Assembly: GCA_016709445.1 (NCBI GenBank)
Contig: JADJMV010000001.1
Coordinates: 62,001 to 126,000 of the forward strand
DNA: 64,000 nucleotides
Reading direction: 5' to 3'
From: Phycisphaerales bacterium
Lineage (GTDB): Bacteria > Planctomycetota > Phycisphaerae > Phycisphaerales > UBA1924
This document shows, piece by piece, positions 8,104 through 16,111 of the stretch. Both the position numbers and the translations under genes were made by a program. Each line of letters begins with the position of its first letter. Positions within the stretch are counted from its first letter, which is position 1. Under the pieces are notes generated by a model. It did not search any database and was not told the DNA's origin. It saw nothing but the letters and a program-made list of their open reading frames with translations.

Positions 8104-9783
8104 ATGAGACCCTACACGCTCCGAACTCCCCTCGCGGTCCTACTTGCGGGCGCCCCAATCGCGTCCGCCCAGCTCGTGGACCAACCGCTGGAAGCGGTGC
8201 CTCACGAGCCCCCGCCCATCGATCTCCGTCCCCCGTTCAGGTTGCCGGACACGCCCCGGACCTCCCCCGGCGCCATCGTGCGCCGCGGCCTGTTCGAGAG
8301 CGTGCAGGTCAACACCGACGCCGACGGCCTGAACATCCTCGGCGATGCCGCGAACGAGCCCTCCATCGCGCCCAACGAGCTGGACCCCGCCAACATCGTG
8401 ATCGCGTGGCGACAGTTTGACACCATCAACTCCGACTTCCGCCAGGCCGGACAGTCCTTCTCCTGGGATCGCGGCCGCACGTGGTCAGGCACCCGCGTCC
8501 TCGACCCCGGTGTCTTCCGCTCCGATCCGGTCGTGCGTGCCGGCCCCGACGGCGAGCTTTACTTGTCGAGCCTGCGCATCGACCCGGGCTATGTAACCGA
8601 CATCTTCCGCTCCGAGGACGGCGGCGACACCTGGCTCGGCCCGTACTACTCGCTGGGCGGCGACAAGCAGTGGATCTCGGTCGATCTGACCGATGGTCCC
8701 GGCCGGGGCATGGTCTACCAGCACTGGGATAGCGCGTCCCCGTTCGGCCGGAAGTTCTCGCGCTCGTTCGACCGCGGCGGCACCTGGGACGACCCGGCCG
8801 ACGGGTCTTCCGACTGGGGTCAGGAGACGACGTTGCCCGATGGATCGGTGTGCATCGCGCCCGGAAAGGGCAAATCGATCATCAATCGCCTGGTCGGGAC
8901 CTACGACCCCGATAGCCCTCCGACCGTCGAGAGCAGCACCGCGACGCAACTCCGCCCCGGAGGGTTCAGCCTGCTGCATTCCATCAACCCGGGAGGGCTC
9001 ATCGGCCAGGGCAATGTCTCCAGCGACCACTCCGACGGCCCGACCAGAGGCAACATCTACGCTCTCGGCACCGGCGACTACGACGATTCGAAAGGGGTGG
9101 ACTACAACGTCGCTTTCGCCCGCAGCACCGACACCAACCTCACCTACTCGACCCCCGTCTTCGTGCACAGCGTGACGGTCGGCCACCAGTGGTTCGGCAC
9201 CATGTCCGTCGCCGCCAACGGGCGCATCGACGTCGTCTGGAACGACACGCGCAACGACCCGGTCGACCCCTGGAACCCCACCACCAGCGAACTGTTCTAC
9301 ACCTGCTCGATCGACGCCGGCGAGACCTGGCTCCCCGAGATCCCCGTCTCCCCGCCCTTTGAGCATCTCCTCGGCTTCCCCCAGCAGAACAAGCTCGGCG
9401 ACTACTACGACGCCCACTCCGACAGCGTCGGCATGGACGTCGCCTACGCCGCGACCTTCAACGGGGAGCAAGATGTCTATTACCTGCGTATCGGCACTGC
9501 CGATTGCAACCAGAACGGCATCCCCGACGAGGCCGAGATCGCCATGGGCCTGGCGCAAGACGACGACGGCGACGGGCGCATCGACGCTTGCGCGTGCATC
9601 GCCGACTTCAACGCCGACGGCACGGTCGACAGCCGCGACGTGCTCGCGTTCCTCAATGCCTGGGCGACCGAACGCACTCAGGATTGCTCGTCCGGCGAGT
9701 GCCTCACCGACCTCGACGAGAACGGCGTCGTTGACACCCGAGACGTCCTCGCTTTCCTGAACGCCTGGAGCGCGGGCTGCTGA
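8104..9783 (+). CDS. secreted sialidase/BNR-repeat protein with GC-type dockerin
   Basis: The protein has 559 residues from an ATG at 8104, with GGGAGG ahead of it. A signal peptide ends at 'IASAQ'. The body carries several Asp-box motifs of the sialidase/BNR type ('SWDRGRTW', 'SEDGGDTW', 'SFDRGGTW', 'SIDAGETW'), so it is a predicted six-bladed propeller. A calcium-binding 'DCNQNGIPDEAEIA..DDDGDGRIDAC' type segment follows, then a two-repeat dockerin ending Ser-Ala-Gly-Cys. Asp boxes show the fold, not catalysis; I do not see the arginine triad of true sialidases with certainty. It may be a glycan-binding or exo-acting glycosidase at the surface. Confidence 0.85.
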   Translation: MRPYTLRTPLAVLLAGAPIASAQLVDQPLEAVPHEPPPIDLRPPFRLPDTPRTSPGAIVRRGLFESVQVNTDADGLNILGDAANEPSIAPNELDPANIVIAWRQFDTINSDFRQAGQSFSWDRGRTWSGTRVLDPGVFRSDPVVRAGPDGELYLSSLRIDPGYVTDIFRSEDGGDTWLGPYYSLGGDKQWISVDLTDGPGRGMVYQHWDSASPFGRKFSRSFDRGGTWDDPADGSSDWGQETTLPDGSVCIAPGKGKSIINRLVGTYDPDSPPTVESSTATQLRPGGFSLLHSINPGGLIGQGNVSSDHSDGPTRGNIYALGTGDYDDSKGVDYNVAFARSTDTNLTYSTPVFVHSVTVGHQWFGTMSVAANGRIDVVWNDTRNDPVDPWNPTTSELFYTCSIDAGETWLPEIPVSPPFEHLLGFPQQNKLGDYYDAHSDSVGMDVAYAATFNGEQDVYYLRIGTADCNQNGIPDEAEIAMGLAQDDDGDGRIDACACIADFNADGTVDSRDVLAFLNAWATERTQDCSSGECLTDLDENGVVDTRDVLAFLNAWSAGC

Positions 9784-9897
9784 TCCGCCGCCACCGCGAC
9801 AATCCGCCGAACGCACCCCCGCCGCCCCCTCCCCCTCACCGCCCGCGCGCGATCGGGCCTCCCTGGAGGCGACGGGCGGCGTACTGTGGTCATCCCC

Positions 9898-11109
9898 ATG
9901 CTCCCCATCGACCCGACCAAGAAGCGTCTCACGCGGATTACGTGCGCCCAGCACATCGCGCCCTTCCTGCGCCAGGAGGTCGAGGCGCTGGGGTTCGAGA
10001 TCCAGGACGAGGACAGCGTGGGGGTGCACGTCGGGGCGTCGCTGATCGACTGCATGCCGCTCAACCTGCGCCTGCGGACCGGCCAGCACGTGCTGTGGCT
10101 GCTCAAGCGGTTCCGCTGCCCCTCGCCGGACGCGCTGTACACGCACGTCGCGTCGTTCCAGTGGGAGCACCTGATCCCCAACGACTCGTACGTGAGCGTG
10201 ATCTCGAACGTGGACAATCCCAAGATCACCAACTCGCTGTACGCCACGCGGGTGGTCAAGGACGCGATCGTCGACAAGATCTCCAAGCAAACGGGGGCGC
10301 GCCCAGATAGCGGGCCGGACCGGTCGCAGGTGGTGATCAGCGTGTATTGGAAGGGTGAGCGGGCGTGGGTCTACCTGAATACATCGGGCGAGCTGCTCGG
10401 AGATCGTGGGTACCGCAAGATCCCGCACATCGCGCCGATGCGAGAGACCCTGGCGGCCGCCGTGCTCATGGCGAGCGGGTATGACGGGACCACACCGCTG
10501 GTCAACCCGATGTGCGGGAGCGGGACGATCGCGATCGAGGCGGCGTTGATGGCGACCGGGCGTGCGCCCGCCCTGCTGCGGAGCAACTTCGGGCTGCTGC
10601 ACACGATGCTGGATGTGGACGAGGCGTGGCGGACGGCGCGGCGCGAGGCGGGCAAGCTCGGGCGGCCCAGGGAGCTGGGGCCGGTGCCGCCGATCGTGGC
10701 GAGCGATCACGACCCCTCGGCCATCGACGCGGCCCGCCGCAATGCGCGGGTGGCCGGCGTCGAACACCTGATCGAATTCGTGGAGTGCGACTTCGCCGAC
10801 ACGCCGATGCCGTTGGGCGCGGATGGCCGCCCGGGGCACGTGATCCTGAACCCTGAATACGGGGAGCGGATGGGCGAGGTCGAGGAGCTGACGGGGACGT
10901 ACGAGCGGATCGGGGACTACTTCAAGCAGCGGTGCGCGGGGTGGACGGGGCATGTGTTCACCGGCAGCCGCGAGCTTGCGGGGAAGATCGGGCTGCGGGC
11001 GTCGCGACGGATCCCGTTCATGAATGCGCAGATCGAGTGTCGCCTGCTGAGATTCGAGATGTGGGAAGGCAAAGAGACGAAGAGACCGAGAGACGAAGCG
11101 ACGGAGTGA
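9898..11109 (+). CDS. THUMP-domain class I SAM-dependent RNA methyltransferase (RlmL/Trm14-like)
   Basis: The protein has 403 residues. The N-terminal about 150 residues resemble the THUMP region of 23S rRNA/tRNA methyltransferases. 'GYRKIPHIAPMRETLAAAVL' precedes the SAM-binding motif 'NPMCGSGTIAIEAAL'. An acidic 'ASDHDPSAI' and the motif IV position 'NPEYGERMG' (Asn318) follow. In RlmL-type enzymes this last motif is normally Asn-Pro-Pro-Tyr; here the second Pro is Glu, which is unusual but leaves Asn-Pro-x-Tyr intact. The likely role is N2-guanine methylation of rRNA or tRNA. I chose the ATG at 9898; a GTG at 9886 is in frame, and neither has a good ribosome site. Single gene, no operon evident. 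Confidence 0.85.
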   Translation: MLPIDPTKKRLTRITCAQHIAPFLRQEVEALGFEIQDEDSVGVHVGASLIDCMPLNLRLRTGQHVLWLLKRFRCPSPDALYTHVASFQWEHLIPNDSYVSVISNVDNPKITNSLYATRVVKDAIVDKISKQTGARPDSGPDRSQVVISVYWKGERAWVYLNTSGELLGDRGYRKIPHIAPMRETLAAAVLMASGYDGTTPLVNPMCGSGTIAIEAALMATGRAPALLRSNFGLLHTMLDVDEAWRTARREAGKLGRPRELGPVPPIVASDHDPSAIDAARRNARVAGVEHLIEFVECDFADTPMPLGADGRPGHVILNPEYGERMGEVEELTGTYERIGDYFKQRCAGWTGHVFTGSRELAGKIGLRASRRIPFMNAQIECRLLRFEMWEGKETKRPRDEATE

Positions 11110-11193
11110 AGAAGATCGAGAGCGGGCAGGCCGGGAATGGTGCGCCCGCACGTTGGTGCGGACGCACGCTTGGAGGAGGCGCAACGCCTGGGG

Positions 11194-12702
11194 CTAGGAG
11201 GCGATCTTCACGACGATGTAGAGCGGGTGCCCGTCGCGGCTGATCTTGAGGAGCAGCCGGTCCTTGGCCGCCTTCGCGGCCTCGGTGAGATCCGAGGAGG
11301 AGTGCACCGGTTGGCGGGCCGCCTCGAGGACGATGTCTTCGGGCTGGAGCCCGGCGCGGGCGGCGGGCGAATCGGATTCGACCTCGGTGATCACGAGGCC
11401 CTGGGTCTCACCGACACCAAGCTGCGAGGCGAGTTCGGGGGTCAGGGGTTGGACGCGGATACCGAGCGAGCCCTCGGAGCGGGCGGTGGCGTGGCCGGCC
11501 GCGAGCTGCTGGGCGCCGGGACGTTCGCCGAGGACGACCTGCACGGTCTTGCTCGAGCCGTCGCGGTCGACGGCGAGCTTGATGTGCTCGCCGGGCTGGT
11601 GGGACGCCACGGCGTTCATGAGCTTGCGCGGGGAATCCACGCTCTGCTGATCGACGCGGGTGATGATGTCCCCGGACTCGAGACCGGCCTTGGCGGCCGG
11701 GGTGTCGGGCATGACATCGGCGACGAGCGCACCCTGAGATTCATCCTGTCCGAGCGACGCGGCCAGCTCGGGCGTGAGCAGCTGGACGGAGACGCCGAGC
11801 CAGCCCCGCTCGACATGGCCGCTGGAGATAAGCGAGTCGGCGACTTGCCCGGCGAGGGTCGCGGGGATGGCGAATCCGACGCCGTTGTTGCCTCCAGAGG
11901 CCGACCGGATCGCGGAGTTAATCCCGATGACGTCGCCGTGGAGGTTGACCATGGGCCCGCCGGAATTGCCGGGATTGATGGCGGCATCGGTCTGGATGAA
12001 ATCTTCGAAGGTGGTGAGGCCCATGTTGCCTCGGCCCGTGGCGCTGACAATGCCGGCGGTCACCGTGTGGTCGAGGCCGAAGGGGTTGCCGACGGCGACG
12101 ACCCAGTCTCCGGGCTGGAGCGAGTCGGAGTTGCCCATGTGGGCGGCGGGGAGGTTCTTCGCGTCGATGTGGATGACCGCGAGGTCGCTGTCGGGGTCGG
12201 TGCCAACGACCTTGGCGTCGAGTTCGCGGCCGTCCTGCAGGCGCACGGTCAGATCGTCGGCCCCATCGACGACGTGGTTGTTGGTCAGGATGTAGCCGTC
12301 CTGGCGGATGATGACGCCGGACCCCTGGCCGTGCTGCTCGGGGATCTGGCCCATGCCGCCGAAGGGGTTCGCGCCCTGGGGCCCAAACTGGAAGAACCTC
12401 CGGAACTCTTCGGGGATCTGCGGCATCTGCTGCGCTGGGGGCGCGTCGCGGTCCGACTGGGAGACGGCGTGCGCCTTGACCGTCGTGGTGATGTTGACGA
12501 CCGAGGGAGAGATCTTCGCGGCAGCATCTCGGAATGCGGCAGAGAGGCTGTCGGCGAACTCGATGGCCTTGCTGTCCGGCTGCGCGTCCGGCTGCCCACT
12601 CGGCGGGGTCACGGCGAATGCGGCCGCGGAGCCGGCGAGCAACACGAGGGCGGCGGGCAGCACCAGCGCCTTGCGGCGCACGTTCTCAAAGCTCCTGTTC
12701 AT
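11194..12702 (-). CDS. degP: DegP/HtrA-type periplasmic serine protease with two PDZ domains
   Basis: The protein has 502 residues from an ATG at 12702 with AAGGAG just upstream. An N-terminal signal or anchor segment comes first (residues 10-30). The trypsin-like domain has all three catalytic residues: His143 in 'TNNHVVDG', Asp173 in 'DSDLAV' and Ser247 in 'NPGNSGGP'. Two PDZ domains follow, each starting 'GWLGVSVQLLTPELA' or 'GSLGIRVQPLTPELA'. The length and order match Do-family proteases, which degrade or refold misfolded envelope proteins. An extra Gln/Pro/Phe-rich loop before the His ('PEEFRRFFQFGPQG') matches the DegP LA loop. It stands alone on the minus strand. Confidence 0.95.
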   Translation of the reverse strand: MNRSFENVRRKALVLPAALVLLAGSAAAFAVTPPSGQPDAQPDSKAIEFADSLSAAFRDAAAKISPSVVNITTTVKAHAVSQSDRDAPPAQQMPQIPEEFRRFFQFGPQGANPFGGMGQIPEQHGQGSGVIIRQDGYILTNNHVVDGADDLTVRLQDGRELDAKVVGTDPDSDLAVIHIDAKNLPAAHMGNSDSLQPGDWVVAVGNPFGLDHTVTAGIVSATGRGNMGLTTFEDFIQTDAAINPGNSGGPMVNLHGDVIGINSAIRSASGGNNGVGFAIPATLAGQVADSLISSGHVERGWLGVSVQLLTPELAASLGQDESQGALVADVMPDTPAAKAGLESGDIITRVDQQSVDSPRKLMNAVASHQPGEHIKLAVDRDGSSKTVQVVLGERPGAQQLAAGHATARSEGSLGIRVQPLTPELASQLGVGETQGLVITEVESDSPAARAGLQPEDIVLEAARQPVHSSSDLTEAAKAAKDRLLLKISRDGHPLYIVVKIAS

Positions 12703-12937
12703 GGACTCCTTCTTTCCGACGGACCGGGTTGTGCGGGATAAACGTCCGCGCGGTCCTGGTCCCTGTTGTACGACGGGAGAGGCGGAGTGTTCGCGGGTTC
12801 GTGCGCACCCAGCGTGTGGGAATCCGCGAGTGTCCGATTGCACGGAAACTGCGGAAAGTGGCGACGGATGCCCGCCGGATGCGCATCAACAAAGAACAGA
12901 GGACGGACGCGATCGCTCTCGATGCGCGGTCGTCGCT

Positions 12938-13864
12938 TCAGCAGCCGGCGTTCCACAGGTTGAGGAAGGCGAGCACGTCCTGCGTGTTGATGGCGCCATC
13001 GCCGTTGATGTCGGCGAAGGCGTCCTCGGTGGTCCACTGGTTGAGGAAGGTCAGGACGTCGATCGTGTTCACCTGCCCGTCGCCGTTGGCGTCGGCGGGG
13101 CAGCAGGCGCCCTCGCCGGTGAACTGGAACCCGCCGACGGGCGCGACGTACGCGACGGCGTTGAGGAAGAGCGCTCTCTCCTTGGCGCTCAGCTGTCCCA
13201 CGGCGCACCCCGACTGGAAGATCGTCATGAACGACTCCTCATCACAGTAGAGCACGGCGCGACCGGCGCCGACTTCGAAGGTCGCGGCATAGTCGCCGGA
13301 CGACGTGGCGAAGGCGTGGCCATCGGGCCCCACATCGACGAAGCCGAGGTGGTAGGACATGATGAGCGAGCCAGAGACCGCGCCGAAGGGGCCGTCGGCG
13401 ACGGGATTCGAGGCATCGGTGATGGCGCCGTCGCCCGAGAGGTTGCTGAGCGTCGGGATCGCGCCGAGAGGGCGGCCCATGGTGCGGGCGGCGTTGTTCT
13501 CGAAACTGAAGAGCCCGCCGCCGGCCTGCACGAACTCGAGGAGTGCGCGGCGTTCGCACACATCCAGCGGCTCCTCCGACGAGAGGAGCACGATGTCGCA
13601 CCCCTGCAAAGCCTCGCGGGTGATGCGGGGGGCCTGCGGCCGCCACTCGAGGTCGCGCGGGACCGTGCCGCCGGAGCCGAAGTTCGCGGGGTTGTCCAGG
13701 GCCGCGCGCACTTCGGCGAAGGCGTTGCCGGTGAGCACATTGAAATCGATCGAACCGCAGACCGTGGTCCGGGACTCATCGAGGGTCAACACGCGGATCG
13801 GCTGCGCGGCGGCATCGAGAGCCAGCAATCCGACAGCGATCAGACAGACGCTCAACTTGCTCAT
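12938..13864 (-). CDS. secreted glutamine-amidotransferase-like protein with GC-type dockerin
   Basis: The protein has 308 residues from an ATG at 13864. The signal peptide ends 'LLALDAAAQ'. The body resembles the class I amidotransferase-like fold seen in ThuA/DUF4350-type proteins. 'CDIVLLSSEEPL', 'LLEFVQAGGGLFSFENN' and 'GRAVLYCDEESF' look like the Rossmann strands and the glycine-rich turn. No Cys-His-Glu triad is evident, so it may be non-catalytic. The last about 60 residues are two dockerin repeats ('DANGDGQVNTIDVLTFLNQW' and 'DINGDGAINTQDVLAFLNLW') ending Asn-Ala-Gly-Cys. Presumed surface-anchored; the substrate is unknown. Confidence 0.8.
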   Translation of the reverse strand: MSKLSVCLIAVGLLALDAAAQPIRVLTLDESRTTVCGSIDFNVLTGNAFAEVRAALDNPANFGSGGTVPRDLEWRPQAPRITREALQGCDIVLLSSEEPLDVCERRALLEFVQAGGGLFSFENNAARTMGRPLGAIPTLSNLSGDGAITDASNPVADGPFGAVSGSLIMSYHLGFVDVGPDGHAFATSSGDYAATFEVGAGRAVLYCDEESFMTIFQSGCAVGQLSAKERALFLNAVAYVAPVGGFQFTGEGACCPADANGDGQVNTIDVLTFLNQWTTEDAFADINGDGAINTQDVLAFLNLWNAGC

Positions 13865-14192
13865 GGTGCTCTCCTCCAGGGCAGTGGTGGTGCCGGATTG
13901 AAGATACCCGGCCATGGCCCGCGATCCAAGATCATCGCGTCGGGTGCAGCGCACCCGGCGACGCCCGGCCCGGCGTTCGTGGTTGGCGGAGGGCACGGGC
14001 CTGTCGGATGAAGGTCGCCCGCGGGGCTCCAAGGGGGGATGCGGCGCGAGATGACGGCGGGCGACTCCTCGTCGAGGTCGTCATTGTCCCGGTTGCACCT
14101 GCGGGTGATCCGCCAGCGGCAGAGACGATCGTTGGCCTCGGTCGCCGGCTCTCGCCTGAACGTCACCGTTTCGTCCGCCATCCGGGCGGCGC
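13865..14192. other. intergenic region, nothing recognised
   Basis: This 328-base region lies between the 5' end of the dockerin gene and the 3' end of the pRiA4b-like gene, both on the minus strand. It must carry the promoter of the former, but I see no clear -35/-10 pair and no hairpin. Open frames here lack coding features. Confidence 0.4.
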
Positions 14193-14891
14193 TCAGCCTC
14201 CGTGCGCCTTCTTGACGCGCACGCGGCCGATCCCCTCGTTGATCTCGGCCAGGTCGAGGCGCTCGGGGTCCCAGTCTCCGAGCCACTCGAGGATCTCGCG
14301 GTCGTCGGCGTCCTTCCGGGCGGTGGGGTGCGGCGGCTTGGCCTTGAGTTCGATGATGCGCTGGAAGCCGTAGAGCCCGCCGCAGTCTTCGGGGGGGCCG
14401 CTGCGTTCCCCGGCGATGCAGACGGCCGCGCGGGGGTTGGCGGGTAACGCGGCCTTGCCCTTGGTCGTGGCCCTGGCGACGACCGTCTCCGGCGGGAACT
14501 CGATGGATTCGGGGTCGACGCGCTTCTCGAGCTTGATGGCGTGGATCCACGAGTCGCCAAAGTCATACTCGTAGGCGATGGTCCTGCTGGCGCGGTGGAA
14601 CACGTCCCCCAGAAGCACCTTGCGCTCGTCGTAGACCTTGGGCGCGGGCTTGCCTCTCGCCTCGGCCTCCATGATGTCCAGGAGCTCGAAGTCGCGGTCC
14701 ATGGGCGTGGGGATCACGTAGCGCGTGCCGTCCTTCTCGTGGAACTGGTGCATGTGAAAGTCGGTCCAGCCGATCGCGTGCTGGAGGACGGTGTGGAGCT
14801 GCCCCAGCGTGAGGCGCGGATCGACGACGAGGCGGCGCCAGACCTCGGGTTCCGAGTGCAGGAGCCAAGCGCGGAGTTGGAGGTGGGGCAT
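14193..14891 (-). CDS. plasmid pRiA4b ORF-3-like protein
   Basis: The protein has 232 residues from an ATG at 14891. The family signatures are plain: 'LHSEPEVWRRLVVDPRLTLGQLH', 'IGWTDFHMHQF' and 'YEYDFGDSWIHAIKLE', then 'CGGLYGFQRI'. This is the pRiA4b ORF-3 family, common on plasmids and chromosomes and of unknown biochemical function. There is no ribosome site; a TACGCT hexamer ends eight bases upstream of the start (see promoter entry). It is 90 bases downstream of a small conserved gene on the same strand. Confidence 0.9.
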   Translation of the reverse strand: MPHLQLRAWLLHSEPEVWRRLVVDPRLTLGQLHTVLQHAIGWTDFHMHQFHEKDGTRYVIPTPMDRDFELLDIMEAEARGKPAPKVYDERKVLLGDVFHRASRTIAYEYDFGDSWIHAIKLEKRVDPESIEFPPETVVARATTKGKAALPANPRAAVCIAGERSGPPEDCGGLYGFQRIIELKAKPPHPTARKDADDREILEWLGDWDPERLDLAEINEGIGRVRVKKAHGG

Positions 14892-14899
14892 GGCCGGTC

Positions 14900-14905
14900 A
14901 GCGTA
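14900..14905 (-). promoter_or_regulatory. TANNCT -10-like element, leaderless start
   Basis: Read on the minus strand this is TACGCT, eight bases before the ATG at 14891, with no Shine-Dalgarno between them. It is one of eleven similar arrangements in the window. Confidence 0.5.
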
Positions 14906-14981
14906 CCGGGCGCGGATGGGGGAGGGAACGCACCGGCGGACGAGCCGCCAGGGACACCGGCAACCGCATGGGGCGCGGGGC

Positions 14982-15233
14982 TCAGTCGTCGAGGTCGTAC
15001 CCGAAGACATTGGACGGGGTGCCCGGCCCGTCGATCCGGATGCGCGTCTCGGTGAGCGAGCCGTCGACCTCGATCTCGAGCGTGGCGGGGCCGGCTGGTA
15101 TGGTCTCCGGCGTGCGGCAGCGGAAGTGGGTCGGGCCGACCTGGCCGAGGCGGATGACGCGATCGAGCAGGCGGAGCGTGAGGCGAACGGCGGCGGAGTG
15201 GCCTTGGGGATTGCTGGATTGGAGTTGGGTCAT
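14982..15233 (-). CDS. small conserved hypothetical protein
   Basis: The protein has 83 residues. The core reads 'VRLTLRLLDRVIRLGQVGPTHFRC' then 'PAGPATLEIEVDGS' and 'RIRIDGPG', a two-sheet pattern I associate with short planctomycete proteins of unknown function. Only one start is possible (ATG at 15233). That start overlaps, through the palindrome CATG, the start of the divergent kinase-like gene at 15232. No ribosome site is evident. The adjacent partner is decayed, so this gene may also be losing function, but its own frame is intact. Confidence 0.65.
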   Translation of the reverse strand: MTQLQSSNPQGHSAAVRLTLRLLDRVIRLGQVGPTHFRCRTPETIPAGPATLEIEVDGSLTETRIRIDGPGTPSNVFGYDLDD

Positions 15234-15662
15234 GGGGCCGACCTCGGAGCAACTGGATCGAGCGAGACGTTATGCCGCACTGGATCAGGTTCGGCTTGGG
15301 GAACCGTCTGGGGTTTGGGAAAGACGGGACGATCTGGCGGACAGAGGCACGGACCGCGCTCAACGTATTCCGGCTCAAGGAGTTGTACGAGCGGGAGTTG
15401 GCGGCATATCAGCGCCTGCGGGATCACGGGATCGCGGAGCGGTGCGGGCACGATGTGCCGACGCTGGAGCAGTGGGACGACGAACTCATGGCGATCGAGA
15501 TGACGATCGTGGAGCGGCCGTTCGTGCTGGACTTTGCCGCGGCCCGCCTGGACGACGACAGGGTCGAGTTCCCGCCGGAGGTCGTTGGAGCGTCTGGGGA
15601 TCCACATGACGGACATTCATCCCGGGAACATCGGCTTCGAGGAATCCGGAGCCGAGGAGTGA
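15232..15662 (+). pseudogene. decayed protein-kinase-like gene (frameshift plus internal deletion)
   Basis: Three reading frames must be joined to recover a coherent protein. Residues 'MGPTSEQLDRARRYAALDQV' lead to 'RLGEP' in the first frame. From about 15303 the sense moves to a second frame ('LGFGKDGTIWRTEARTALNV', 'LYERELAAYQRLRDHGI', 'MAIEMTIVERPFVLDFAAA'). After 'FPPEVV' (about 15588) a third frame gives 'LERLGIHMTDIHPGNIGF' and the stop. The glycine-rich loop, the Glu-Met hinge and an 'HxxDxHPGN' catalytic-loop-like segment fit a small kinase-like family common in planctomycetes. At the second joint a stretch normally present between the last helix and the catalytic loop is missing. The deletion argues for real decay, not only sequencing error. 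Confidence 0.75.
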
Positions 15663-16111
15663 CGGCGCCGCGGCAGCCGTCGGGAATCGGGAAGGAGAAA
15701 GCCCAGGCTCGCGCAGTGGGCCTCCGCGAAGTCAGAGCCGCGGGCGTAAGCCCGCGGAGGGCCGCGTGGTGTACACCCACTCACGCGCGAACGCCGGGCC
15801 CAGCGCCGGGCACGCCCTCCCGCGTGCTCACGCCCGCGGCTCCGACTCGTCGACCCTTCCGCACGGGGCCGGAACCACCAGGCCGCGGACCGTGCGGTGA
15901 GCGAGGTGCTGTACCTGCGGCCCGGATGGGAACGGGGGAGAGCTGTATTGGGATCGGCCGGAGGGGGAGTGAGCGCGGGATGGGGAGGGGGGGTTGGAAT
16001 TGGCGGGGATGTTGGGGGGGAATCCAGATCTAATTGGCGGTATTGTGACAGTTCAGCCGTACCCGACGGCTGGAGTACCTGTCGATCACGAGCATGCGAC
16101 GGAGCGTCACG
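15663..16111. other. intergenic region with REP-like hairpins
   Basis: This 449-base region lies between the decayed kinase-like gene and the DUF3883 gene. The first half carries an inverted pair of GC-rich hairpins (separate entry). The second half (about 15930-16090) is guanine-rich and then drops in GC, marking the start of the lower-GC island. I see no gene in it. Confidence 0.5.
15734..15842. repeat. inverted pair of REP-like hairpins (GCGTAAGC family)
   Basis: CCGCGGGCGTAAGCCCGCGG at 15738-15757 is a perfect 8-bp stem with a GTAA loop, preceded by GAG. At 15819-15842 the opposite strand reads GAGCCGCGGGCGTGAGCACG, so two copies face each other about 60 bases apart. The same hairpin core (GCCGCGTGCGTAAGCACGCGG-like) forms the 103-bp array at 50913-51530. 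This is a dispersed REP-type family. Confidence 0.7.

Noticed and set aside
8104..9783. Call as a functional sialidase
   Set aside because: Asp boxes give the fold only. The arginine triad and catalytic Tyr/Glu of true sialidases could not be located, so it is left as sialidase-like.
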